A DNA stretch of 47,207 bases from Treponema sp. (GTDB lineage Bacteria > Spirochaetota > Spirochaetia > Treponematales > Treponemataceae), in NCBI GenBank assembly GCA_017392945.1, contig JAFOSK010000062.1:1-47207 (forward strand), written 5' to 3'. The first letter of the stretch is position 1; every line of letters starts with the position of its first letter. Shown in pieces: positions 1 through 8,055 of this stretch. A program made the translations under genes and the position numbers. The notes under the pieces are model-generated. The model made no database searches and had not been told where the DNA came from. It worked only from the letters and a program-made list of their open reading frames with translations.

Positions 1-314
1 GCAAAATTTATGGACTTTACATCCTTCATCCAAACAATGTTGGACGCTGCGGTCACATCTGTAATGCAAGCTATGCCGTCGCTTCCTATGCCCGCGGAAA
101 ACATATTGGTGAACAGCTTGTAAAAGACTGCCTTATCCAGGCAAAAAAATGCGGCTATGGAGTTCTTCAGTTCAATGCTGTTGTAGAAAGCAATATTCAC
201 GCCCGCCATTTGTATGAGCGACTGGGCTTTGTACAGCTGGGCACAATTCCAAAGGGATTTAGAATGAAGGACGGACATTTTGAAAACATCTGTCCTTATT
301 ATCATGAATTGTAA
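1..314 (+). CDS. GNAT-family N-acetyltransferase, C-terminal part (5' end outside window)
   Basis: The reading frame is open from the first base of the window to a TAA at 312-314 and encodes about 103 residues. It carries the typical second half of a GNAT fold: an acetyl-CoA-binding loop-like stretch (SYARGKHIGEQLV), then helix and strand, then the common terminal signature NIHARHLYERLGF. Family knowledge says such proteins move an acetyl group from acetyl-CoA to an amine; the substrate cannot be read from this part. The start codon and N-terminal half lie upstream of the window. The next convincing gene is on the opposite strand. Confidence 0.85.
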   Translation, partial: KIYGLYILHPNNVGRCGHICNASYAVASYARGKHIGEQLVKDCLIQAKKCGYGVLQFNAVVESNIHARHLYERLGFVQLGTIPKGFRMKDGHFENICPYYHEL

Positions 315-357
315 TCGACGTCCCGCCCTTTCCGTGAATGTATAAAACTGTTTTCAT

Positions 358-588
358 TTATTTCCTTACCATCAGCTCTCGTCTCACCATTTCCAAATCA
401 CTACTTGTCAGAATTGGAATCAGCTGACAGGCTTTTTCTGCCATTTCCTTTGACATTGCCCCATTCAAAGTTCCATCTTCAAGATAATCAAAATCTGCCT
501 GAATTAAAAGAACCGGACATTGGTGAAACTTGATTTTCTTGTAAAGAACTCGGTGTTTTATGCGGTTCTTGGAGTTATTTGTATAATC
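358..588 (-). pseudogene. Remnant of an alpha/beta-hydrolase C-terminus
   Basis: On the minus strand a 76-codon frame is open between a TAA at 589-591 and a TAA at 358-360. It has no credible start codon or ribosome site. The readable part contains CPVLLIQADFDYLEDG, which resembles the strand and acid-residue turn before the catalytic His in alpha/beta hydrolases, followed by an amphipathic helix (AMSKEMAEKACQLIP). No nucleophile-elbow half is found upstream, so it looks like a decayed 3' fragment. The overlap with that superfamily is by motif only. An accidental open frame cannot be excluded. Confidence 0.35.
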
Positions 589-658
589 TTAGAAATTTGC
601 AGGCGCATCCTTTCGATCTTTATTGTTCATGAAAGCAAGAGATACGTAAGACAGATTT

Positions 659-1267
659 TTACGAATCTATTTTTTCCAGCTGTGCATTTATCATTTCCCA
701 TTCTGAGCATCTTTTGAAGTTCGGGTTGGGAAAGGAGCAGTCCTGGTTCCATGGTCGGTCGAAGACCATTACTTTTAAGTCTGGCAGGTGGTCAAAAAAT
801 TTGAAGGCTGATGGAGAATCTTCGACTGCCAAATCAAAATGCATTTTGTAATAATCTTCGAGCTCCAGATTGAAGCTGCTGCCTTTGATGAAATTGTCGC
901 GGCCGTATTTGTTCAGGCAGTATAAATCAACTTTTTCTAAGCCATGTTGATTCAGCCATTTGCGGGATGCGTCGTAGGCGCTGGCAGGACGGCCGGTAAT
1001 GATTTTTACGTCGTGGCCTTTTGCGAGCCAGCTGTTGATGGTTTTGCTTGCTCCCGGAGTTTCGTCGTAGGACAAAAGGATTTCCGGCTGGTGGGCTTTG
1101 ATCATCATTTCATCATACTGCTCATCAGTCAGGTCAAAAGATTTCTGCAGATTAAAATAGTGAATCTGCTCGTATGGAATATCCAGATTAAACATTTCTT
1201 TTACGAGCCCGGAAAAGTGGCGGGCGGTTTCGCAGAGGCAATCATCAAAATCAACGTAAATGTTCAT
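659..1267 (-). CDS. 5'-nucleotidase-like HAD hydrolase (NT5C type)
   Basis: This 202-residue protein begins MNIYVDFDDCLCET, the HAD motif I with nucleophile Asp6 and general acid Asp8. It continues with a motif II-like IITGR near residue 90 and an acidic metal-binding motif (LAVEDSPSA) near residue 150. Length and motif spacing fit the C-type cytosolic 5'(3')-deoxyribonucleotidase family (PF06941), which removes phosphate from nucleoside monophosphates; substrate is inferred. A TTG three bases upstream in frame is less likely than the ATG at 1267. There is no Shine-Dalgarno. A TATAAT lies 7 nt before the ATG, so the mRNA is probably leaderless. It stands alone on the minus strand, downstream of the terminator of the 1340-1819 gene. 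Confidence 0.75.
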   Translation of the reverse strand: MNIYVDFDDCLCETARHFSGLVKEMFNLDIPYEQIHYFNLQKSFDLTDEQYDEMMIKAHQPEILLSYDETPGASKTINSWLAKGHDVKIITGRPASAYDASRKWLNQHGLEKVDLYCLNKYGRDNFIKGSSFNLELEDYYKMHFDLAVEDSPSAFKFFDHLPDLKVMVFDRPWNQDCSFPNPNFKRCSEWEMINAQLEKIDS

Positions 1268-1274
1268 CAATAAA

Positions 1275-1303
1275 ATTATAACAGAAAACGGATATTACGA
1301 AAA
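1275..1303 (-). promoter_or_regulatory. Promoter for the HAD phosphatase gene, close to its ATG
   Basis: Minus-strand TATAAT at 1280-1275, with a weak TTTTCG -35 candidate 17 bp upstream. The expected transcription start falls on or next to the ATG at 1267. The -10 is clear; the -35 is poor. Confidence 0.5.
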
Positions 1304-1331
1304 TAAAAAATTATGCTACTTATCGTAGCAT
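1301..1331 (-). terminator. Intrinsic terminator after the DUF2798-like gene
   Basis: A perfect 7-bp stem (ATGCTAC/GTAGCAT, 1313-1331) with a five-base loop is followed in minus orientation by AATTTTTTATTT. It sits 9 bp past the stop of the 1340-1819 gene and before the promoter of the next minus-strand gene. Confidence 0.8.
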
Positions 1332-1339
1332 TGAGTAAA

Positions 1340-1819
1340 TTATTTTGCTGCAGGTTTCTTGTTTTTAAACATCAGACCAAAAATTGCACGAACAAGAGGT
1401 CCTGCAACAAGCAGCTGCCAGAAAGCAGCCATCGGGTAATTAAAAGCCGTTGTCTGAAGCCAGATTGAAAGCATTTCTTTCTGAAAACCACCCTTAAATA
1501 GAATTGTAGCGGAAAGGCTCATAAGCGGACACATCAGCCATATAGAGCAGATTGAAATAGAAAGAATGATGAATACCGGATTTGTCTGTTCAGGATTAAA
1601 CTTTGAAAAAGTGATTTTCTTGGCAATCGGTCCAACAATAATAAAATCAAGAACAAAAGCAACCGGCATCATAATTGGAAGCTCATGGAATGCAATCAGA
1701 AAAACTGAATTAGAAAGTCCTCCCATCGCAAGCGCAATGTTGTAGCAAACCATTGCATAAACCATAACAAATACCATCATAATGGTAAAAAGAATTTCCT
1801 GTCCCAACGATTTTGGCAT
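1340..1819 (-). CDS. Small four-helix membrane protein, DUF2798-like
   Basis: The 159-residue protein has four hydrophobic segments (about residues 8-30, 45-65, 83-108 and 125-145) separated by short loops. Each half contains a GP(I/L) turn followed by basic residues (IVGPIAKKI and VAGPLVRAI), which suggests an internal duplication of a two-helix unit and resembles DUF2798 proteins. The function of that family is not established. The start is supported by GGAG seven bases before the ATG at 1819. It is a single-gene unit ending in a strong terminator. A TATAAT at 1854-1849 may be its -10 box; no good -35 was seen. Family assignment is by pattern only. Confidence 0.6.
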   Translation of the reverse strand: MPKSLGQEILFTIMMVFVMVYAMVCYNIALAMGGLSNSVFLIAFHELPIMMPVAFVLDFIIVGPIAKKITFSKFNPEQTNPVFIILSISICSIWLMCPLMSLSATILFKGGFQKEMLSIWLQTTAFNYPMAAFWQLLVAGPLVRAIFGLMFKNKKPAAK

Positions 1820-2017
1820 ACGAAACTCCAGAATGTAAATGTGATTGCATTATAACTACGCAAAGACCTTGCGCATGAGCATAGAAAGGTGCGGGAATCC
1901 GCTCTTAATAAGATTTGGCAATCTTTAAAAAGTGTGGTTATACTATCAGATTTTAAAAGTTTGTGTAATACCCCATCAATAATACTCATTTATGCCGTTT
2001 CGTGATAAAATATTCTC

Positions 2018-2380
2018 ATGGTAAAACACATAATCTTATGGCATTAAATGAAATCTATAAATCGAAAAGCCGTTAAAAAAAACTGTGCATCAAGCGCAGT
2101 TTTTTAGGCTTAACTTGCTAAGTCTGAAAAAGAATCTGTAAAAGCCGGAATCAAAGAAGGACTTGAAGGCCTCAAAGGAAAAATCCCTGGCCTTATCGAC
2201 ATCAAGGTAAATACAAACGGCCGCCTCGCCTCTTCTACAGCCGACCTGATGCTGGATTCCACTTTTGAATCTGAAGATGCCCTCAAAGGCTATTCAAAGC
2301 ATCCTGAGCATGTGGCTGTGGCTGACAGCAAAGTTCGACCTTACACAGCAAGCCGTTCCTGCCTTGATTTTGAGGTATAA
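2018..2380 (+). pseudogene. Dabb (stress-responsive A/B barrel) domain gene, interrupted
   Basis: ATG at 2018 begins MVKHIILW, the usual start of small Dabb-domain proteins. The frame breaks at once: TGG is followed by CAT TAA, where Leu-Asn-Glu would be expected in a shifted frame. A palindromic element then fills 2061-2111. The rest of the gene resumes at about 2115 (LAKSEKESVKAGIKEGLEG) and runs to TAA at 2378-2380 with a normal Dabb C-terminus (YSKHPEHVAVADSKVRPY). Both halves align with the expected order of one gene of about 100 residues, so this is one gene disabled by an insertion plus a small indel. Native Dabb proteins are dimeric ferredoxin-fold proteins of mostly unknown role. Confidence 0.7.
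2061..2111. repeat. Small palindromic element inside the Dabb gene (copy 1)
   Basis: A roughly 51-bp sequence starts ATCGAAAAGCCGTTAA and ends TTTTTTAGGCTT. Its arms pair as AAGCC/GGCTT and again as AAAAAACTG/CAGTTTTTT around a short loop. A second copy with the same ends but a different loop lies at 44845-44899. It has no coding capacity. Confidence 0.65.
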
Positions 2381-2514
2381 AAAATGAACGGGAATAAGGC
2401 CATAAAAACTCACACAGCAGAAATGTTCTAAAAAGTATGACGACCGGCGATTTCTGAAGGTTTGCAAGGCTCTTAAAAAACACAATGGCTGATAAAAGGT
2501 ATGTTGACTGTGGT

Positions 2515-2542
2515 TTGAAAAAAAACATATTTAGTTTATTAT
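2515..2542 (+). promoter_or_regulatory. Promoter for the first acyltransferase gene
   Basis: TTGAAA (2515-2520), 16-bp spacer, TATTAT (2537-2542). The ATG of the gene is only 8 nt further on and has no Shine-Dalgarno, consistent with a leaderless transcript. Confidence 0.45.
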
Positions 2543-2550
2543 GGATAATT

Positions 2551-3666
2551 ATGAAAACTGAAAGTACTGAAAGATCTTCAAAATACGAATTACTGAGAAT
2601 AGCTGCAATGCTGTTAATAGTTTTGCATCACTATATTTGTCATGGTGTAAGACATTCTCTTATTCCTGAAATGAGTATGGCATATTTAAGTGGCTTGGAG
2701 TTTAACAGAACTCTCACTTCTTTCCTATTAATGGGAGGTGGAATAGGTAACGGGATATTTTTTATGCTTACAGGGTTCTTTATGTTTAATAAGGAATATA
2801 AGTTCAAAAGAATCCTTAAACTGATAGCTCAAGTGTATTTTTATTCAATTGCCCTCATGCTTGTGTATTATGCAGTAAGACATTTACATATATATAAATT
2901 TCCAGAATTGAAATGTGCTAATAATACTTTGGTTTTGTTGAATTCATTTCTCCCTTTTTCAGCAGGCTTATGGTGGTTTATACAAACTTATACATTGCTT
3001 TTTCTTTTTGTTCCTGTATTAAATGTTTTTCTAAGTAAATTAACTTCAAGACAATTTTTAGTTGTACTGTTATTGTTGTGGCTTCTATGGTTTAATCCGT
3101 CGGTATTTGGATTTACTTATCAAAGACTGCAAATGGCTGTTGTCTACTATGTTTTAGGCGCATACATAAGAAAAACTGAATTTAAAATTAATAAATGGAT
3201 ATCACTTATATTATTTTGTGTGTGTTGGATTGCATATTCATTTATTGACCTTAAAAACAATTTAATGATTATAAATAAAACTCCTTGTTCAGCTGAGATG
3301 ATTATTATTTATAGCAAGTTGTCAGAATGTATAATTACGCCGCTTGCTGTATTATTTGCGTTTGAATTTTTTAATGACCTGCAAATTAAGAACAATAGGT
3401 TTATAAATGCTGTAGCTTCTACTAAATTCGGTATATATCTGATTCATGATTCTCCGATTACGAGGGATTTATTATGGAACAAAGTTTTTCATTGTCTTGA
3501 CATACAATATGAATCAAATATGTTTCCTGCTTTAGCCGCAGGAACAGTTATTGTTTTATTTGTTTCTTGTTCGATTATTGATTATTTACGGCAATGCCTT
3601 ATTGAAAGAAAAATTAATTCAGTTATAGATTCCTTGGTTAATAGGTTTTTCCAGAAAGAAGAATAG
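2551..3666 (+). CDS. Acyltransferase 3 family membrane protein
   Basis: This is a 371-residue, very hydrophobic protein with about ten predicted membrane helices. The N-terminus (KYELLRIAAMLLIVLHHY) is the acyltransferase-3 signature: a charged lead-in, the first helix and the conserved His pair. A later GIYLIHD motif in the C-terminal part is also typical. Members O-acetylate sugars of surface polysaccharides or peptidoglycan from the membrane; the acceptor here is unknown. I take the ATG at 2551; 22 upstream in-frame codons look non-genic. The gene is visibly more AT-rich than the housekeeping genes, which suggests transfer. A second, divergent member lies convergently at 4421-5527 across a repeat array. 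No clear terminator follows. Confidence 0.85.
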   Translation: MKTESTERSSKYELLRIAAMLLIVLHHYICHGVRHSLIPEMSMAYLSGLEFNRTLTSFLLMGGGIGNGIFFMLTGFFMFNKEYKFKRILKLIAQVYFYSIALMLVYYAVRHLHIYKFPELKCANNTLVLLNSFLPFSAGLWWFIQTYTLLFLFVPVLNVFLSKLTSRQFLVVLLLLWLLWFNPSVFGFTYQRLQMAVVYYVLGAYIRKTEFKINKWISLILFCVCWIAYSFIDLKNNLMIINKTPCSAEMIIIYSKLSECIITPLAVLFAFEFFNDLQIKNNRFINAVASTKFGIYLIHDSPITRDLLWNKVFHCLDIQYESNMFPALAAGTVIVLFVSCSIIDYLRQCLIERKINSVIDSLVNRFFQKEE

Positions 3667-3759
3667 CTTTTCTTATTCGTGCAGAACGGGTCGTTCATTA
3701 TGATAAAATATTCTGCCGGAGTATAGCAGTCTTTGTATAGAAAAAAACTGCTCCAGGGG

Positions 3760-4276
3760 TCCTAACCGCCGTAGACAGAATTTAGGAAATGAACAATATC
3801 TTTTGGAATTATCTGCGCCGGGATAGGAGCGTGTCTTAACACGCGGATCCCCGGAGCAAAAGCTACCGGCGGTTCTAACCGCCGTAGACAGAATTTAGGA
3901 AATGAACAATATTTTTTGGAATTATCTGCGCCGGGATAGGAGCGTGTTTTAACACGCGGATCCCCGGAGCAAAAGCTACCGGCGGTCCTAACCGCCGTAG
4001 ACAGAATTTAGCAAATGAACAATACCTTTTGGAATTATCTGCGCCGGGATAGGAGCGTGTTTTAACACGCGGACCCCCGGAGCAAAAGCTAACGGCGGTT
4101 CTAACCGCCGTAGACAGAACTAAGAAAATGAACAATACCTTTTGGAATTATCTGCGCCGGGATAGGAGCGTGTTTTAACACGCGGACCCCCGGAGCAAAA
4201 GCTACCGGCGGTTCTAACCGCCGTAGACAGAATTAAGAAAATGAACAATACTTTTTGGAATTATCTGCGCCGGGAT
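3760..4276. repeat. Tandem array of a 113-bp structured repeat (about 4.5 copies)
   Basis: The string GTAGACAGAA (one copy reads GTAGACAGAAC) recurs at 3771, 3884, 3997, 4110 and 4223, exactly 113 bp apart. Each unit contains a GCGTGT/ACACGC hairpin nested in a CCGGGAT/ATCCCCGG-like outer stem, and a second GGCGGTT/AACCGCC hairpin. Copies differ at scattered positions. The fifth unit is cut inside the first hairpin, where another GC-rich sequence begins. No gene is credible inside; a frame on the minus strand merely reads across the repeats. Confidence 0.95.
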
Positions 4277-4355
4277 GCATAGGGGCGCGAAGCGCGTGCC
4301 GAACAAAGTGAGGTACCGACCGCGAGGGTAGCCCGGAGCAAGCCCGTTACGGAAG
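4267..4355. repeat. GC-rich palindromic element replacing the hairpin of the last 113-bp unit
   Basis: The last unit keeps the flanks (CGCCGGGAT and CCCGGAGCAA), but the hairpin between them is replaced by a different GC-rich sequence with a GCGCGAAGCGC hairpin and further short inverted repeats. It is much richer in GC than its surroundings and resembles in style the element at 27395-27530. Confidence 0.5.
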
Positions 4356-4377
4356 ATATTGCGCTATGAGAATTTAG

Positions 4378-4410
4378 GAAAATTTCACCTTCCATCTTAG
4401 GAAGGTGAAA
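4378..4410 (-). terminator. Intrinsic terminator after the second acyltransferase gene
   Basis: A perfect 11-bp stem (TTTCACCTTCC/GGAAGGTGAAA) with a six-base loop is followed in minus orientation by TTTTCC. It lies 10 bp beyond the stop codon of the 4421-5527 gene. The T tract is short but the stem is strong. Confidence 0.7.
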
Positions 4411-4420
4411 CAATTAGCGC

Positions 4421-5527
4421 TTACACATTTGATATGTCATTTTTATTATAATCTGAATTTATAAGTTTTTCTTTTAGTTTTTTCAGGCAAAAAAGTACAG
4501 GCTTTTCAAAAAAGTATATTCTTAATTTATCAATCAAAATTGCTCCAAAAAAGATTGTGACTGAACATAAAATCATTTGAGGCAGCATTAAATTTGTGTT
4601 GTATGTATTTTCATTGTTAAAAAGAATTCGGAAGAATAATTTCCATAATTTTCCAATGTGTAGTAAATATACAGCAAAAAGAGAAGAACTTAAAAAGCCT
4701 ATAAATTTGTTATATTTTATTTTTAGATTTGCAAACCAGATAAACAGGAATACGGAAGTTAAGACACATGGAAGTTTGTCCATAGGCCAAACGAAAAAGT
4801 CAAATTGCATACTTTGCCCGAATTTAACAAGTCTGACATTTATAGAGCGGGCGATAAAAATGGTTAAGATTTCTAATAAAAGAAAGAAAAGTCCAAGCCA
4901 GCCATAGAGAGAATTTTTGAACTTTAATTCAGGCCTGTATTTTTTTAGATATGCCGCTAGAATATATGGGAAGAAAAATGAGTAACTGAATTTATTTACG
5001 TCAAGGGCTATTCCAAATGTCGGGAAATATGTGGTTATCAAAAAGCAGAATATAAGCAGGCATAAATGCTGCTTTTTGTCCATTTTTTCGATAAGCAGAT
5101 TTATTACAGGAGAAAGTAAAATAAGAATCAGGTAATTTGTAAAAAACAAATACTGATTAAGAGTAAAAGGAAGAAGCATTGGTAAAATAGAGGATAATGC
5201 GAAACTTTCCATTTTTAAGGCAATGGCTACCATTCCACAAAGAACAGAGTAAAACCAGACTTGTAGCCAGAGCTTCAGGATTCTTTGGACATTGAATTTC
5301 TTTGTACAAAGAAAATAACCGGTACATAGAATAAAAGTGAAATTACAAATTCCGCCAAATATTCTTGAACCTGCAAGGACAAGCCAGTTGAATGTTATTT
5401 CATCATTTGCGGTGATCTGAACGCTTCCGTGATCCGAAAAATGAAACCAGATTACAAAGAACATACATAGAATTTTATAAATATCGATTCCTGCACTTCT
5501 TTCTGATTTTTTAACCATGTTTTCCAT
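4421..5527 (-). CDS. Acyltransferase 3 family membrane protein (second copy)
   Basis: This 368-residue protein has about ten hydrophobic helices and the acyltransferase-3 start: GIDIYKILCMFFVIWFHF, with the conserved His at the end of helix 1. The later SSLFAVYLLHIG motif matches the C-terminal part of the family. Like its neighbour it probably transfers acyl groups to a cell-surface glycan; acceptor and donor are not readable. GGAG five bases upstream supports the ATG at 5527. It is convergent to, but clearly diverged from, the 2551-3666 protein, so they are not a recent duplication. It is AT-rich and sits next to the repeat array, consistent with an accessory surface-modification locus. Confidence 0.85.
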   Translation of the reverse strand: MENMVKKSERSAGIDIYKILCMFFVIWFHFSDHGSVQITANDEITFNWLVLAGSRIFGGICNFTFILCTGYFLCTKKFNVQRILKLWLQVWFYSVLCGMVAIALKMESFALSSILPMLLPFTLNQYLFFTNYLILILLSPVINLLIEKMDKKQHLCLLIFCFLITTYFPTFGIALDVNKFSYSFFFPYILAAYLKKYRPELKFKNSLYGWLGLFFLLLEILTIFIARSINVRLVKFGQSMQFDFFVWPMDKLPCVLTSVFLFIWFANLKIKYNKFIGFLSSSLFAVYLLHIGKLWKLFFRILFNNENTYNTNLMLPQMILCSVTIFFGAILIDKLRIYFFEKPVLFCLKKLKEKLINSDYNKNDISNV

Positions 5528-5807
5528 AGATTCTCCATTCTGTTTTAAATACGGAGAAATGCTATGCTTCTGGATTTTGTATCCCTATGGGGGGCAGCTA
5601 CATAACATTGTTTTAAATTGCAACGGAGTTAATCCGCTGTCAGCTTTGAAAACCATGAAGCGTTTTTTCTTCTTAATAAGTTTTCACCGTATCTTCTGTT
5701 CATTTTACAAGCGGCATAAAGCAGTGTCAATTTAATTATGATGCTCGAATTGGAGCAGATTTGCGTTATGGTGCCGGGAGAAAAATATGCTTCGTGGTAA
5801 AAGTTTT
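5528..5807. other. Gene-free stretch between the acyltransferase gene and hydE
   Basis: 280 bp without a gene I can support. A 72-codon frame on the plus strand has no similarity to a known family and no ribosome site. A short readable string (GADLRYGAG) near 5750 could be a relic, but nothing confirms it. No clear terminator for the hyd operon was found here. Confidence 0.4.
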
Positions 5808-6857
5808 TTATCTCAATTGGTCTCCGCGGTCAATTACTGTTTTAAAACCTATTGATTGAATCCTTTTGTCAAGGCATGTACGGCATTGAGCGCTTTCATC
5901 CCCGGTGCAGATTTTATTGTCGTACAAGGAATAGTCTTTTCTTACTGCAAGAGGGGATAAATTGGGCATGACAACATTTGCGCCGCTTAAAAGCCCCTGT
6001 TCCCGGCCGTCTGGTGCAATTGTTCCAAGAGCGGTTGTTGCTGGGAGCAATATGTTCGGGCTGATTATTCTGATAATCGAAATAAGATAGCAGGTTAAAG
6101 AAGCTGTCCCTGCTGGATAAATGGAAAATGGAGTCTGTTTATGAGGGATAAAAGGTCCGATTCCGCACATTTCTGGCTTAAATTCTTCTATAAATTTCAA
6201 ATCTTGTGCAAGATTTTTTTCTGTTTGGAACGGAGAATTCACCATAAAACCACAGCCTACGGCATAGCCGATTTTTCTTAAAACCGCAAGGCAGTTTATT
6301 CTGTTAGTATAGCTCATTTTTACAGGGTGAAGTTTTTTGTAATGATCTTCGGACGCAGTCTCATGGCGCAAAAGGTATCGTTCTGCCCCTGCGTCAAACA
6401 GAGCCTGGTAACTTTCTTTTGTGCGTTCACCAACTGAAAGCGTTATAGCACAATTCGGGTACTTTTTTTTGATTTGACTTACGATTTTGCAGAGTTTTTC
6501 ATCTGTAAAATAATTATCTTCTCCGCTTTGAAGGACAAAAGTCCTGAATCCTAAATCGTAACCTTGTGAACAGCAGTCTAAAATTTCTTCTTCTGTAAGT
6601 CTGTAGCGGTGCAGCCTAGTGTTTTCCGCCCGGATCCCGCAGTAATAGCAGTTGTTTTTGCAGTAATTTGAAAATTCTATCAGGCCGCGGATATAAACTT
6701 CTGTTCCGTAAATTTCTTTTCGAAGCCGACATGCTTCATCCTGCAAAAAACTCTGAAGTTCGGGAGAGCGCTCTTTTATAAGAAGTTCGTATTCTTCAAG
6801 TTCCAGCGAATGAGTTTTGATTAGTTTTTGTACAATGGAATATATTTCGCTTTTCAT
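5808..6857 (-). CDS. hydE: [FeFe]-hydrogenase maturase HydE (radical SAM)
   Basis: The 349-residue protein has the radical SAM cluster motif C-x3-C-x2-C at Cys66, Cys70 and Cys73 (CKNNCYYC), followed by GIRAENTRLHRYRL, characteristic of HydE and close to the BioB group. The C-terminal trio Cys317, Cys325 and Cys328 matches the second, accessory Fe-S site found in many HydE proteins. In the known pathway HydE processes the HydG iron-cysteine-CO-CN product on the way to the [2Fe] subcluster of the H-cluster. Its ATG directly abuts the hydF TAA with no gap and only a weak ribosome site, so translation is probably coupled. It is the last gene of the sensor-hydG-hydF-hydE operon. Confidence 0.96.
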   Translation of the reverse strand: MKSEIYSIVQKLIKTHSLELEEYELLIKERSPELQSFLQDEACRLRKEIYGTEVYIRGLIEFSNYCKNNCYYCGIRAENTRLHRYRLTEEEILDCCSQGYDLGFRTFVLQSGEDNYFTDEKLCKIVSQIKKKYPNCAITLSVGERTKESYQALFDAGAERYLLRHETASEDHYKKLHPVKMSYTNRINCLAVLRKIGYAVGCGFMVNSPFQTEKNLAQDLKFIEEFKPEMCGIGPFIPHKQTPFSIYPAGTASLTCYLISIIRIISPNILLPATTALGTIAPDGREQGLLSGANVVMPNLSPLAVRKDYSLYDNKICTGDESAQCRTCLDKRIQSIGFKTVIDRGDQLR

Positions 6858-8036
6858 TTACAGTTCGATATTCAAGGGCCTTAACGCACGCGGTAAGATT
6901 TCGTTCATGTACGCTATCGTCATTCCGTAGTTTGTGATCGGAATTCCCTGTTCTTTACATTGAATTATGCGGTTTTTCATCTGCATTTCGTTAAGCATGC
7001 AGCCACCGCAATGAATAACTAGGCTGAACTCTGATAAGTTCTTTGGAAAATCCGCACCGCTTGAAAATTTAAACTCTATTTTTTTATCGGTGTATTTTTG
7101 AATCCAGGAGGGCATTTTTACAGTTCCAATGTCTTTGCATTGTCTGTGATGTGTACACCCTTCGCTTATCAAAATTTTGTCCCCGTCTCCTAATCTATCA
7201 AGAGATTTTACGCATTTCAGGGAATATTCAAGAGAGCCTTTAAAACGCGCCATTATAATGGAAAAACTTGTAAGCGGTATGTTATCTGGAACAATTTTGC
7301 TTACTTTTTCAAATGCCTGGGAATCTGTAATTACTAATGATGCTTTTTTTGAAATTGTTTTCAGTACAGATTCAAGATTTTCAACTTGGGAACAAATTGG
7401 GACTGTCTTTGTTTCTAGTAGTTCACGCAAAACCATCTGCTGTGGTAGAATCAACCTGTCTTTTGGAGCGGACTCGTCAATCGGAATAACAAGGACTACA
7501 ACTTCGCCGGGTTTTACTAGATCGCTTATAAGCGGCCTCATTTTTAGCGTTGATCCAAGTTCTGCGATTCTTTTTTTTAATTCATCTATGTTTATTGCTT
7601 TTTTTGCACTTACGCATATTGAATTTTCGATAGGTGCCTGTTGAATTACAGAATCAAGTGAATCACATTTATTAAAAATTATAATGTACGGAATTTCTTT
7701 TTCCTTGAATTTTTCAATCAAAATTTTTTCTTTTTCATCAAGAGGATTTTTTTCTTTCGCATCACAGACAAGGACTGCAATTTGAGTCTGATTTAGAATT
7801 TCCAGTGTTTTTTCTATTCGTTTTGAACCCAGCTCACTTTCGTCGTCAAAACCGGGCGTATCTATAATAGTAATGGGGCCAATCGGCAAAAGCTCCATTA
7901 CTTTCTTTACAGGATCAGTCGTAGTTCCCTTGATTTCAGAAACTATGCTCATGTTCTGATTTGTTAAAGCGTTTACCAGACTGGATTTTCCGGCATTGGT
8001 TCTTCCAAAAAAACTGATTGTAGTTCTCTGTAACAT
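6858..8036 (-). CDS. hydF: [FeFe]-hydrogenase maturation GTPase HydF
   Basis: At 392 residues it has the expected HydF layout: a GTPase domain with P-loop GRTNAGKS (11-18), TTTD, DTPGFDDE and FNKCD, a dimerisation region, and a C-terminal Fe-S domain with Cys294-x-His296 and HCGGC (342-346), the ligands of its [4Fe-4S] cluster. HydF is the scaffold that assembles the [2Fe] subcluster and delivers it to the apo-hydrogenase. A longer frame with starts up to 8114 overlaps hydG, but GGAGG just before the ATG at 8036 and the family's usual N-terminus (MLQRTTISFFGR) fix the start there. It begins 19 bp after the hydG stop and ends against the hydE start codon. Confidence 0.96.
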   Translation of the reverse strand: MLQRTTISFFGRTNAGKSSLVNALTNQNMSIVSEIKGTTTDPVKKVMELLPIGPITIIDTPGFDDESELGSKRIEKTLEILNQTQIAVLVCDAKEKNPLDEKEKILIEKFKEKEIPYIIIFNKCDSLDSVIQQAPIENSICVSAKKAINIDELKKRIAELGSTLKMRPLISDLVKPGEVVVLVIPIDESAPKDRLILPQQMVLRELLETKTVPICSQVENLESVLKTISKKASLVITDSQAFEKVSKIVPDNIPLTSFSIIMARFKGSLEYSLKCVKSLDRLGDGDKILISEGCTHHRQCKDIGTVKMPSWIQKYTDKKIEFKFSSGADFPKNLSEFSLVIHCGGCMLNEMQMKNRIIQCKEQGIPITNYGMTIAYMNEILPRALRPLNIEL

Positions 8037-8055
8037 GGTGCCTCCGAAGTCCGTG

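Noticed and set aside
3875..4135. 86-codon open frame on the minus strand within the 113-bp array
   Set aside because: It simply reads across repeat units, has internally repeated peptide segments and lacks a ribosome site.
5528..5735. 72-codon plus-strand frame between the acyltransferase gene and hydE
   Set aside because: It overlaps the start of the acyltransferase gene on the other strand, and has no ribosome site or known motif.
7177..7644. 155-codon plus-strand frame opposite hydF
   Set aside because: It is entirely antisense to a clear hydF gene and has no family features.
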